A stretch of DNA of 5,874 nucleotides. Source: Ilumatobacteraceae bacterium. Its GTDB lineage: Bacteria; Actinomycetota; Acidimicrobiia; Acidimicrobiales; Ilumatobacteraceae. A program made the position numbers and the translations under genes. Location: positions 1 through 5,874 of the forward strand of contig JAIOXC010000088.1 of the NCBI GenBank assembly GCA_021741795.1. The letters run 5' to 3'. Below the pieces are notes generated by a model. It did no database searches and had not been told where the DNA came from. It was given only the letters and a program-made list of their open reading frames with translations. Positions 1-5,874 of the stretch are shown here, piece by piece; positions within the stretch are counted from its first letter, which is position 1, and every line of letters starts with the position of its first letter.

Positions 1-34
1 TCATTCCACGTGATTGCGACAACGTGCTGCAGCA

Positions 35-781
35 TTACAACAACCCTCCATATGATCCACCGTCCACTTGCAAACTTGCACCGGTCACAAACTTTGCACT
101 CTCACCACACAAAAACGCAACTACCTGACCAAAGTCTGCGGGGCTTCCTGCAACCCCGGCAGGAATACCGAGCGCCGACGCATCTGGTGTCGCTCCATAC
201 AGTTGCGTGATTCGACTGGTTGCATGAATGCCAGGTTGCACGGTGTTGACCGTGACCCCATCTTGTGCAACTTCGCGTGCAACAGTTTTTAAGAATCCTG
301 TTACTCCCGCACGTGCAGTGTTAGACAAAATTAAGTTTGCCATTGGCTGACGCACAGCAACTGACGTAATAGCAACGATGCGGCCCCATTTGCGAGCCTG
401 CATGTCTGGCAATGCTTCTTTGCACATGCCAATTACCGACAACAAGTTTTGTTCAAGCGCTACTGGGTATGCATCCAAATCTGTCGATGCAAAGTTTCCT
501 GCTGGAGGTCCGCCACCGTTTGCTACCAAAATATCAATGTGTCCAAGGATCGCTATGGCTTCGCGCACAAATTTCGCACCGCCCTCACCCGTCGAAACAT
601 CAGCAACGATGCCAACACAACCATTACCGATGATTTTTGCTGCATCGGCCACACGCGCAGCATCGCGACTACAGATAACTACTCGCACTCCTTCGTTGGC
701 AAGTGCCTGCGCGGTTGCAAAACCTAAACCTGCAGAACCAGCAGCAACAGCAGCAGTTCGCGTGCTAATTCCAAGATCCAT
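35..781 (-). CDS. Short-chain dehydrogenase/reductase with atypical active site
   Basis: This 248-residue protein has the usual length of a classical SDR and is probably a cytosolic NAD(P)-dependent oxidoreductase of the FabG-like type. Seen in the sequence: a glycine-rich nucleotide-binding motif GSAGLG at residues 15-20 after a beta strand, NGGG at 88-91 where NNAG is usual, the active-site strand ending ITS (Ser140), PG at 183-184, and a C-terminal GASLQVDGG typical of the fold. The usual YxxxK is absent: alignment on the following KTVARE helix puts Ser153 and Arg157 (SNTAR) at those positions. I chose the ATG at 781 because MDLGIS lies directly before the first beta strand. The open frame continues upstream to 1012, but that part has no SDR character and overlaps the FAD gene. 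No clear Shine-Dalgarno site is seen. It diverges from the FAD oxidoreductase gene. Substrate unknown; family assignment is firm, catalytic activity is not. Confidence 0.9.
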   Translation of the reverse strand: MDLGISTRTAAVAAGSAGLGFATAQALANEGVRVVICSRDAARVADAAKIIGNGCVGIVADVSTGEGGAKFVREAIAILGHIDILVANGGGPPAGNFASTDLDAYPVALEQNLLSVIGMCKEALPDMQARKWGRIVAITSVAVRQPMANLILSNTARAGVTGFLKTVAREVAQDGVTVNTVQPGIHATSRITQLYGATPDASALGIPAGVAGSPADFGQVVAFLCGESAKFVTGASLQVDGGSYGGLL

Positions 782-840
782 TGCCCAAAACGCTACTGCG
801 GCTGGTGCTAACTTGGTGCCGTTAGGTGGTGAGAAAACCC
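782..840. promoter_or_regulatory. Divergent intergenic region, likely holding both promoters
   Basis: These 59 bases separate the start codons of the minus-strand SDR and the plus-strand FAD oxidoreductase operon. Any promoters for both transcripts must lie here or inside the opposing gene. I could not find convincing -35/-10 hexamers on either strand; TAACTT near 809-814 is only a weak -10 candidate for the plus strand. The role is inferred from gene orientation. Confidence 0.4.
824..832 (+). promoter_or_regulatory. Shine-Dalgarno site of the FAD oxidoreductase
   Basis: AGGTGGTGA matches the anti-SD complement AGGAGGTGA at 8 of 9 positions and stands 8 bases before the ATG at 841. It decides the start: the in-frame GTG codons at 826 and 829 lie inside the site and are therefore unlikely initiators. 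Confidence 0.7.
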
Positions 841-2262
841 ATGGGTGGGTATCAAGAAGACGAACGCTTTCTGGATGCGATCGCTGACGCCGAGCCGTAT
901 CCCTACTGGATGGAAGATGTCGACGAACCCGACTCCAATCCGATGCTCGTGCGTGACGACTCGTGCGACTTGTGCATTGTTGGTGGCGGCTACACGGGCC
1001 TCTGGACAGCAATCTTGGCGAAAGAGCGCAATCCTTCAGCAGATGTCATTCTGATCGACTCGCACGAAGTTGGTTCTGCAGCGAGCGGTCGCAACGGCGG
1101 ATTTATGGATTCGAGCCTCACGCACGGCATAGCCAACGCACAACAACGCTTCCCCAAAGAAGTTGGTCTGCTTGAAGATTTGGGGCTTGAAAACCTCAAT
1201 CAAATTGAGGCAGCAATTCGTCGCTACAACATCGACTGCGACTTCGAGCGCAACGGTGTAATCGAGATTGCAAGTACGCGTCATGCAGGCAACTATCTCG
1301 ACGAGATGCGCGAAGACTACGAGCAACTGCTCGAGTTGGGTCACAAAGTTGAATGGCTCGATCAACAAGCAGTGCAACGCGAAGTTGCATCTCCAATTTT
1401 TACTGGCGGCATGTGGTGCAAAGACACCGCCGCACTCGTCGATCCGGCGCGTCTGGTGTGGGGGCTCAAAGGTGCAGCCGAAAGTCTTGGCGTGCGCATC
1501 TATGAAGACACGCGAGCAACTGGTCTCGACTATGCGGGAAGCGGCGTCTCAATCGAAACGGCATTGGCCGACATCAAGGCCAAGCATGTTGCGCTCGCCA
1601 CCAACGCCTTCAAACCGCTGCTCAAGCGCATGCACAACTACATTGCACCGGTCTACGACTACTGCCTCGTTACCGAACCACTGAACGCACAGCAACTTGA
1701 CAGTTTGGGTTGGAAAAATCGCCAAGGTTTATCTGACATCTCCAATCAGTTTCACTATTACCGACTCACTGCCGACAATCGCATTCTGTGGGGCGGCTAC
1801 GACGCCATGTATTTCTTCGGTGGGAAAATGAGTGTCGATTTGGAATCTCGTCCAGAGAGTTGGGCAAAGTTGTCGCAACACTTCTTCGAAACTTTCCCCC
1901 AACTCGAAGGCGTCAAGTTTTCACACGTGTGGGGCGGCGCCATCGATACATGCAGTCGCTACAGCGTGTTTTGGGGCCAAGCAATGCGCAATCGAGTTGC
2001 ATACGCAATCGGCTACACCGGCCTTGGCGTGGCGAGTTCGCGCTTTGGTGCCGAAGTCATGCTCGATTTGCTCGACGGACGCAAGACCCAAGCCACTCAA
2101 ACAAAGTTCGTGCAAAGCAAGCCGCTTCCGTTTCCACCTGAGCCATTTCGCTTTATCGGCATTCAGACAACGCGCTGGGCACTGAGCCGTGAAGACCGCA
2201 CGGGCAAACGCAACCTCTGGCTACGCACCCTCGACCGTTTGGGTTTGGGCTTCGACTCGTAA
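841..2262 (+). CDS. FAD-dependent oxidoreductase, DAO/PuuB-like family
   Basis: A 473-residue flavoprotein of the D-amino-acid-oxidase (DAO) superfamily, likely oxidising a primary or secondary amine or amino acid in the cytosol. A dinucleotide-binding beta-alpha-beta unit begins at residue 43 with DLCIVGGGYTGL (glycines at 48-50 and 53), followed by an acidic residue (Asp73) ending the second strand and by SGRNGGF at 82-88, a motif common in gamma-glutamylputrescine oxidoreductase-like proteins. The C-terminal part has GYTGLGVASS at 391-400, which normally closes around the flavin. About 40 residues precede the FAD domain, as is usual in actinobacterial members. There is no signal peptide or membrane segment. 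The start is the ATG preceded by a strong SD site; a GTG at 826 would add five residues. It heads a plus-strand run, 24 bases before the AAA+ gene. Family is clear; the substrate cannot be read from the sequence, and puuB or glycine oxidase are only relatives. Confidence 0.9.
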   Translation: MGGYQEDERFLDAIADAEPYPYWMEDVDEPDSNPMLVRDDSCDLCIVGGGYTGLWTAILAKERNPSADVILIDSHEVGSAASGRNGGFMDSSLTHGIANAQQRFPKEVGLLEDLGLENLNQIEAAIRRYNIDCDFERNGVIEIASTRHAGNYLDEMREDYEQLLELGHKVEWLDQQAVQREVASPIFTGGMWCKDTAALVDPARLVWGLKGAAESLGVRIYEDTRATGLDYAGSGVSIETALADIKAKHVALATNAFKPLLKRMHNYIAPVYDYCLVTEPLNAQQLDSLGWKNRQGLSDISNQFHYYRLTADNRILWGGYDAMYFFGGKMSVDLESRPESWAKLSQHFFETFPQLEGVKFSHVWGGAIDTCSRYSVFWGQAMRNRVAYAIGYTGLGVASSRFGAEVMLDLLDGRKTQATQTKFVQSKPLPFPPEPFRFIGIQTTRWALSREDRTGKRNLWLRTLDRLGLGFDS

Positions 2263-2286
2263 CCCTCGTGCCTCTACAGTGAGTCA

Positions 2287-3210
2287 ATGAGTTTGCCCGC
2301 ACTCACCTCGGTAGCCCAAGTACGAAACGCACTTGGTGGGCAAAGCTATTTGGCCGACGAAGGCCTTGCGACTGCAGTTTTTTTGGCGTTGTCGCTCAAG
2401 CGCCCGCTCCTATTGGAGGGCGAAGCAGGTGTTGGTAAAACAGAATTAGCAAAAGTGATCGCAGCGATGACAGGCGGCGAACTCATCCGCTTGCAGTGTT
2501 ATGAAGGAATCGATGCTTCGCAGACTGTGTACGACTGGGACTACTCACGTCAATTATTGCACCTTCGCGCAGCCGAAGCATCGGGTGAAGCAAAGTCCAA
2601 AAACACTTCGCTACTTGAAAGCGAGTTGTACAACGAAAGGTTTTTGATCAAGCGTGCGCTGTTGCGCGCTATCGACAACCGCACCACACCTGCAGTGCTC
2701 TTGATCGACGAAATTGACAGAGCCGATGACGAGTTTGAGGCATATCTCCTCGAGATTCTTTCCGATTTTCAAATCACCGTTCCCGAACTGGGCACATTTA
2801 GTGCGACCACCCCACCAATCGTGGTGCTCACTTCCAATCGCACGCGCGATGTGCACGACGCACTGAAGCGTCGATGTCTCTATCACTGGGTTGAACACCC
2901 AAATTTTGAACGCGAAGTTGCCATCGTTCGGTTGCGTGTTCCGCAAATCGCAGAGTCGCTCGCACGGCAAGTGGCTGCAGCAGTCGAAGCAATGCGTGGT
3001 CTCAATTTGTACAAGCCACCTGGCGTTGCCGAAACAATCGATTGGGCAACTGCGCTTGGTCAACTCGGAATTCTCGAACTCGATGAAACCAGCGTTGCCG
3101 CAACGCTAGGCACTGTGCTCAAGTACCGGGAAGATCACGAACGTGTGCGCGAAACGGGCATTGCCGATCTCGTGAAACAAGCCTTCGACCGCGGCTTGTC
3201 GCATAACTAG
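2287..3210 (+). CDS. coxD: MoxR-family AAA+ ATPase, CoxD-like
   Basis: A 307-residue cytosolic AAA+ ATPase of the MoxR group. Visible motifs are Walker A GEAGVGKT at 45-52, Walker B LLIDEIDRA at 138-146, a sensor-1 TSN at 182-184, and ALKRRCLYHW at 192-201, the arginine-finger region characteristic of MoxR/CoxD proteins. A helical lid domain fills the C-terminal third. In Oligotropha carboxidovorans, CoxD is a chaperone-like ATPase needed to assemble the Mo/Cu/S active site of CO dehydrogenase. The next gene encodes a vWA protein, the classic MoxR partner, and XdhC-type genes follow, which supports the CoxD reading over a generic MoxR. The ATG at 2287 lies 24 bases after the FAD gene stop and has no good SD, only GTGAG nearby. 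The gene symbol rests on motif and context; the client enzyme is not visible. Confidence 0.88.
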   Translation: MSLPALTSVAQVRNALGGQSYLADEGLATAVFLALSLKRPLLLEGEAGVGKTELAKVIAAMTGGELIRLQCYEGIDASQTVYDWDYSRQLLHLRAAEASGEAKSKNTSLLESELYNERFLIKRALLRAIDNRTTPAVLLIDEIDRADDEFEAYLLEILSDFQITVPELGTFSATTPPIVVLTSNRTRDVHDALKRRCLYHWVEHPNFEREVAIVRLRVPQIAESLARQVAAAVEAMRGLNLYKPPGVAETIDWATALGQLGILELDETSVAATLGTVLKYREDHERVRETGIADLVKQAFDRGLSHN

Positions 3211-3222
3211 AGCGCGCAAATT

Positions 3223-4359
3223 ATGTCAACAGCGCTGAAGCAGCCTGCTGGCTCATCGGCAGACGAAATGGCAGTTTCGTTTGCGCGTGTGTTGCGCGGC
3301 GCGGGCATCAGCGTGCCCATCGATTCGGTGATCACCTTTGTGCAAGCACTCGATGTTGTGTCAATGACAAAGCGCGACGATGTGTATTGGGCAGGGCGGG
3401 CCACATTGGTGCATCGACCAGAAGATCAGCAGTTATACGACCGAGCGTTTGCAGTTTTTTGGGAACGTCATAATGCGACAGACGTCGACGAGGACGGTCC
3501 ACCACAAAAAATCACGCTGTTGCTCGACGACGAAGATGGTCCAGACGAAAATAATGCTGATGCACAAGATGAAAATCAGACATTGCAAATGCGCTTTACC
3601 GCAAACGAATCGTTGCGCAGCAAAGATTTTGCTCAATACACCGACGAAGAATTGCACGAATCACAGCGGCTCATGCATCAACTTCGCCTCGCTGGACCTC
3701 CCCGACAATCGCTCCGCCTTACACATGCAAAACGCAGTGGTTCTCGTCACGACTTGCGTCGCACTGTTCGCGCATCTCTCGCGTTTGGTGGCGAGCCTGC
3801 TCGTTTGCACTGGCGCAAACCAAGTGAACGCCAACGCCGACTCGTTGTGTTGCTCGACATCTCGGGCAGTATGGAGCCATACGCACGAGCACTCCTTCGT
3901 TTTATGCATGCAGCTGTTGTCGGTAGACAACGCGTAGAGGCGTTTACGTTTGGCACAAGGCTCACTCGGCTAACAAAAGAACTCAACAGTCGTGACCCAG
4001 ATAAAGCACTTACTCGCGCTGCAGCACAAGTGCCCGACTGGAGCGGAGGCACACGACTCGGCGAAAGCCTGCGCAAATTTAATGCAACATGGGGCGTGCG
4101 CGGAATGGCCCGCGGCGCAATTGTCGTAGTGCTCAGCGATGGCTGGGACAGAGGTGACCCGGAGGTTCTTGCCGAGCAAATGCAGCGCTTACAGCGAGTT
4201 GCATTCAGGGTCGTGTGGGTCAACCCACTCAAAGTCACTCCTGGTTATGCGCCACTTGCTCGGGGCATGGCTGCAGCACTGCCCTATGTGGACGACTTTG
4301 TAGAGGGCCATTCCATACAGGCTCTCGAGCATCTCACTCGAGTGATTTCTCGCGATTGA
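3223..4359 (+). CDS. coxE: CoxE-like von Willebrand factor A domain protein
   Basis: A 378-residue protein of the CoxE/DUF58-like vWA group, the usual partner of CoxD. Residues 1-85 form a helical N-terminal domain. Residues 87-117 are a linker with 13 acidic residues in 31. Residues 150-206 are rich in Arg and Lys. The vWA domain follows from about 206, with a complete-looking MIDAS metal site: DISGS at 212-216, Thr277 in GGTRLG, and Asp306 in LSDGWDRGD. No signal peptide or membrane helix is evident, so it should be cytosolic, perhaps acting as an adaptor that presents the apo-enzyme to the ATPase. It starts 12 bases after the AAA+ gene with no recognisable SD, suggesting translational coupling, and ends 9 bases before the next gene. 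The CoxE name is supported by domain structure and by gene order; the substrate enzyme is inferred only. Confidence 0.88.
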   Translation: MSTALKQPAGSSADEMAVSFARVLRGAGISVPIDSVITFVQALDVVSMTKRDDVYWAGRATLVHRPEDQQLYDRAFAVFWERHNATDVDEDGPPQKITLLLDDEDGPDENNADAQDENQTLQMRFTANESLRSKDFAQYTDEELHESQRLMHQLRLAGPPRQSLRLTHAKRSGSRHDLRRTVRASLAFGGEPARLHWRKPSERQRRLVVLLDISGSMEPYARALLRFMHAAVVGRQRVEAFTFGTRLTRLTKELNSRDPDKALTRAAAQVPDWSGGTRLGESLRKFNATWGVRGMARGAIVVVLSDGWDRGDPEVLAEQMQRLQRVAFRVVWVNPLKVTPGYAPLARGMAAALPYVDDFVEGHSIQALEHLTRVISRD

Positions 4360-4368
4360 CTGATACCT

Positions 4369-4686
4369 ATGCGTGAACTACTGAACGACATCGAGCGCTG
4401 GCAGCAGGCAGGCAAACAGATTGCAGTTGCTCGCGTTGTCGACATCGAAGGCTCTGGCCCGCGCGATCCCGGTGCTGCAATGGCCGTCAATGAAGATGGC
4501 GAAGTTGTTGGCTCGGTGAGTGGCGGGTGCGTTGAAGGCGCAGTGGTCGCTGAGGCACTCGAGATATTGCGCGGCGATAAACAACCCCGCCTTGTCAAGT
4601 TTGGTTACTCGGACGACGAAGCTTTTGCAGTGGGTCTCACATGCGGCGGCATTATTCATCTTTTTATTGCGCCTCTCACCTGGTAA
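4369..4686 (+). CDS. Small XdhC/CoxI N-terminal-domain protein
   Basis: A 105-residue protein made only of the XdhC_CoxI N-terminal domain. Diagnostic motifs are GSGPRDPGAAM at 28-38, GSVSGGCVEG at 48-57 and GLTCGG at 89-94, so both conserved cysteines (Cys54 and Cys92) are present. XdhC proteins bind molybdenum cofactor and protect or help sulfurate it before insertion into xanthine-dehydrogenase-family enzymes; CoxF and CoxI of CO dehydrogenase clusters are homologous. The Rossmann domain that follows in full-length XdhC (usually about 250-400 residues) is missing here; the next gene, 3 bases downstream, supplies one. The ATG follows the coxE stop by 9 bases without an SD. The frame ends cleanly with APLTW and a TAA, and the next gene has its own start and a different frame-relation, so I read this as a genuine small gene rather than a frameshifted fragment. 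Confidence 0.87.
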   Translation: MRELLNDIERWQQAGKQIAVARVVDIEGSGPRDPGAAMAVNEDGEVVGSVSGGCVEGAVVAEALEILRGDKQPRLVKFGYSDDEAFAVGLTCGGIIHLFIAPLTW

Positions 4687-4689
4687 AAC

Positions 4690-5508
4690 ATGTCGCTCCA
4701 ACCAGTGTCGCTTTACCCCATTTTTGCCGAACGAGTTCGCTCCAATATTCCGGTTGCACTCGTCACTGTCATCGATGGTCCACATGTTGGTGCAACGATG
4801 CTTGTCTCTCCGTCGACAGATGCGGTTGGCACGCTTGGTAATAGCGAACTTGACCGTGTCGTTGCTCGCGATGCACTGGGCGAAGTTGAAGCCGGACGCA
4901 CAGGCGTGCGTCACTATGGTCCGCAGGGACAAACAACTCCAGAAGATTTAGTAGACACGCCAACCGTTCGTGTTTTTATCGAAGCATTTTCGCCACCACC
5001 AACAATGTGGATCTTTGGCGCCGTCGACTTCACTGCCGCGCTTGCCAAGGTTGCAAAAGTGCTCGGCTATTACGTAGTTGTGTGCGACGCCCGCGAAGTT
5101 TTTGCTACTCGTCGCCGTTTTCCAATGGCCGACGAAGTGTTGGTCTCATGGCCAGCACCGTTGTTTACGCAGCGTGGCGCGGCGCTGACCTCGCGCGATG
5201 CAGTATGCATTTTGACCCACGACCCAAAGTTTGATGTGCCTGCAGTGCAGGGTGCTTCTGCCACAAACGTTGGTTACATCGGCGTGATGGGCAGCCGCAA
5301 AACACACGCAAAACGGCTTGAACGACTTGCCGAAGTGGGCATTACAAGCACCGACCAATTGGCTCGACTCATGTCCCCTATTGGTCTTGACATCGGTGCA
5401 AGAACTCCAGAAGAAACAGCAATTTCAATTGTTGGAGAAATCATTGCGCGTCGTACCGGCCGCGGTGCCCCGTCGCTTCGCGACAGCGACGGACCAATCC
5501 ACAAATAG
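4690..5508 (+). CDS. XdhC/CoxF-family molybdenum hydroxylase maturation protein
   Basis: A 272-residue XdhC-family protein. Residues about 18-98 resemble the XdhC_CoxI domain in a diverged form (GPHVGATMLV at 30-39, GTLGNSELD at 47-55) and lack the GGCVE and CGG cysteine motifs. Residues about 106-252 are the XdhC C-terminal Rossmann domain, with FGAVDFTAAL at 109-118, THDPKFD at 176-182, GVMGSRKTH at 198-206 and PIGLDIGARTPEETA at 230-244, and a DGPIH tail that is common in actinobacterial members. The expected role is handling of the molybdenum cofactor for a xanthine-dehydrogenase-type enzyme, probably together with the preceding small protein, from which it is separated by only 3 bases. 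It is the last gene of the run. It could equally be called CoxF; I leave the symbol empty because the division of domains differs from the reference CoxF. Confidence 0.88.
   Translation: MSLQPVSLYPIFAERVRSNIPVALVTVIDGPHVGATMLVSPSTDAVGTLGNSELDRVVARDALGEVEAGRTGVRHYGPQGQTTPEDLVDTPTVRVFIEAFSPPPTMWIFGAVDFTAALAKVAKVLGYYVVVCDAREVFATRRRFPMADEVLVSWPAPLFTQRGAALTSRDAVCILTHDPKFDVPAVQGASATNVGYIGVMGSRKTHAKRLERLAEVGITSTDQLARLMSPIGLDIGARTPEETAISIVGEIIARRTGRGAPSLRDSDGPIHK
5470..5492. terminator. Candidate hairpin at convergent gene ends
   Basis: CCGTCGCT (5470-5477) and AGCGACGG (5485-5492) form a perfect 8-bp, GC-rich stem around a 7-base loop. It lies in the last codons of the XdhC gene, 16 bases or less from its stop and about 30 bases beyond the stop of the convergent NlpC/P60 gene. 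There is no T-tract after the stem on either strand, so it is not a canonical intrinsic terminator. It could slow or end transcription from either side, or arise by chance from the coding sequence. Confidence 0.3.
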
Positions 5509-5521
5509 ATTCACAAAAAAT

Positions 5522-5874
5522 TCATATCAACGGATTTGCGTATTTCACCCAAGAAGTAATTCGTTCATTCATCTTTTGCAATTCAACACTTCTGCCCGAA
5601 TATGGCGTTTGCAAAACTGCGCTTGGCACTCCCAAGTACATCGAAATGTGACCAGGACGCCAAATCAAGTCACCGGGTTGCGCTTCTTCGACCTTCACAA
5701 GTGTGGCGCTCGCAAATTGCGCTGAAGACCCGCGAGAGAGTGCAACCCCTGCTTTCCCCCATGCAAATGCAACGAGTCCCGAGCAATCAAAAGCAACGTT
5801 TTCAGTTGCAGCATTAATTTTGTAGGGCACACCGAGTTGAGTGAGACCATTGATCAATGCAAGTTTGTGCGCCA
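5522..5874 (-). CDS. NlpC/P60-family cell-wall peptidase, partial
   Basis: The C-terminal 116 residues of an NlpC/P60 papain-like cysteine peptidase; the frame stays open to the right edge, so the N-terminus, including any signal peptide or cell-wall-binding domain, lies outside the window. In the visible part, GVPYKINAA and FDCSG (residues 14-32) carry the catalytic Cys30, RGSSAQ and QPGDLIW (47-71) are family hallmarks, GHISMYLG holds the catalytic His75, and the third polar position appears to be Gln88 in LQTP, where His is the most frequent residue. Proteins of this family usually cut peptide stems of peptidoglycan outside the cytoplasm. A TTG at 5857 could be read as a start, but homologous sequence (AHKLAL) clearly continues upstream. 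It converges on the XdhC gene with 13 bases between stops and is functionally unrelated to it as far as can be seen. Confidence 0.9.
   Translation of the reverse strand, partial: AHKLALINGLTQLGVPYKINAATENVAFDCSGLVAFAWGKAGVALSRGSSAQFASATLVKVEEAQPGDLIWRPGHISMYLGVPSAVLQTPYSGRSVELQKMNERITSWVKYANPLI

Noticed and set aside
1..34. Possible next gene after the SDR on the minus strand (ATG at positions 4-2)
   Set aside because: Only three bases of it would be in the window and there is no properly spaced ribosome binding site, so nothing can be claimed.
826..840. GTG start for the FAD oxidoreductase
   Set aside because: It lies within the SD site that serves the ATG at 841.
378..887. 169-residue plus-strand open frame
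   Set aside because: It is antisense to the SDR gene and its composition mirrors that gene; no family features.
782..1012. N-terminal extension of the SDR frame up to 1012 on the minus strand
   Set aside because: The added 77 residues are Arg/Ser-rich, have no SDR character and lie antisense to the FAD gene; the SDR fold begins at the ATG at 781.
2611..3063. 150-residue minus-strand open frame
   Set aside because: It is antisense to the Walker B to lid region of the AAA+ gene, Cys/His-rich and without recognisable domains.
3380..3937. 185-residue plus-strand open frame inside coxE
   Set aside because: Out-of-frame reading of a well-supported vWA gene.
4378..4932. 184-residue minus-strand open frame spanning both XdhC genes
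   Set aside because: Shadow of two clearly coding plus-strand genes; odd Cys/Asn-rich composition and no motif.
4369..5508. A single XdhC gene broken by a frameshift
   Set aside because: The first product ends after a complete N-domain, the second has its own ATG and its own diverged N-domain, so two genes explain the data better.

Overview
The window carries a compact, gene-dense piece of a bacterial chromosome. Moderate GC content, nearly SD-less gene starts and actinobacterial-looking protein motifs suggest an actinobacterium, possibly Acidimicrobiia-like. That assignment is an inference from protein style, not a demonstrated placement.

Layout: a minus-strand short-chain dehydrogenase/reductase (35-781) diverges from a five-gene plus-strand run across a 59-base gap. 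The run is an FAD-dependent DAO-type oxidoreductase (841-2262), a MoxR/CoxD-type AAA+ ATPase (2287-3210), a CoxE-type von Willebrand A protein (3223-4359), a short XdhC/CoxI N-domain protein (4369-4686) and a longer XdhC-family protein with a Rossmann domain (4690-5508). Gaps inside the run are 24, 12, 9 and 3 bases, so it reads as one operon. A minus-strand NlpC/P60 peptidase, cut off by the right edge, converges on it with 13 bases between stop codons.

The last four genes of the run form a maturation set of the coxD-coxE-coxF/xdhC kind. Such proteins help insert or activate the molybdenum cofactor in xanthine-dehydrogenase-family enzymes, best known for aerobic CO dehydrogenase. No large, medium or small molybdenum hydroxylase subunit is visible, so the client enzyme is unknown from this window. 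The FAD oxidoreductase at the head of the operon is a likely amine or amino-acid oxidase whose link to the maturation genes is unclear.

Points worth a second look are the SDR, whose catalytic Tyr and Lys are replaced by Ser and Arg; the division of XdhC function between two adjacent genes; a strong ribosome binding site only at the first operon gene; and an 8-bp perfect hairpin at the convergent gene ends. I saw no RNA gene, CRISPR array, insertion sequence or other mobile element. No gene-free stretch exceeds 60 bases.
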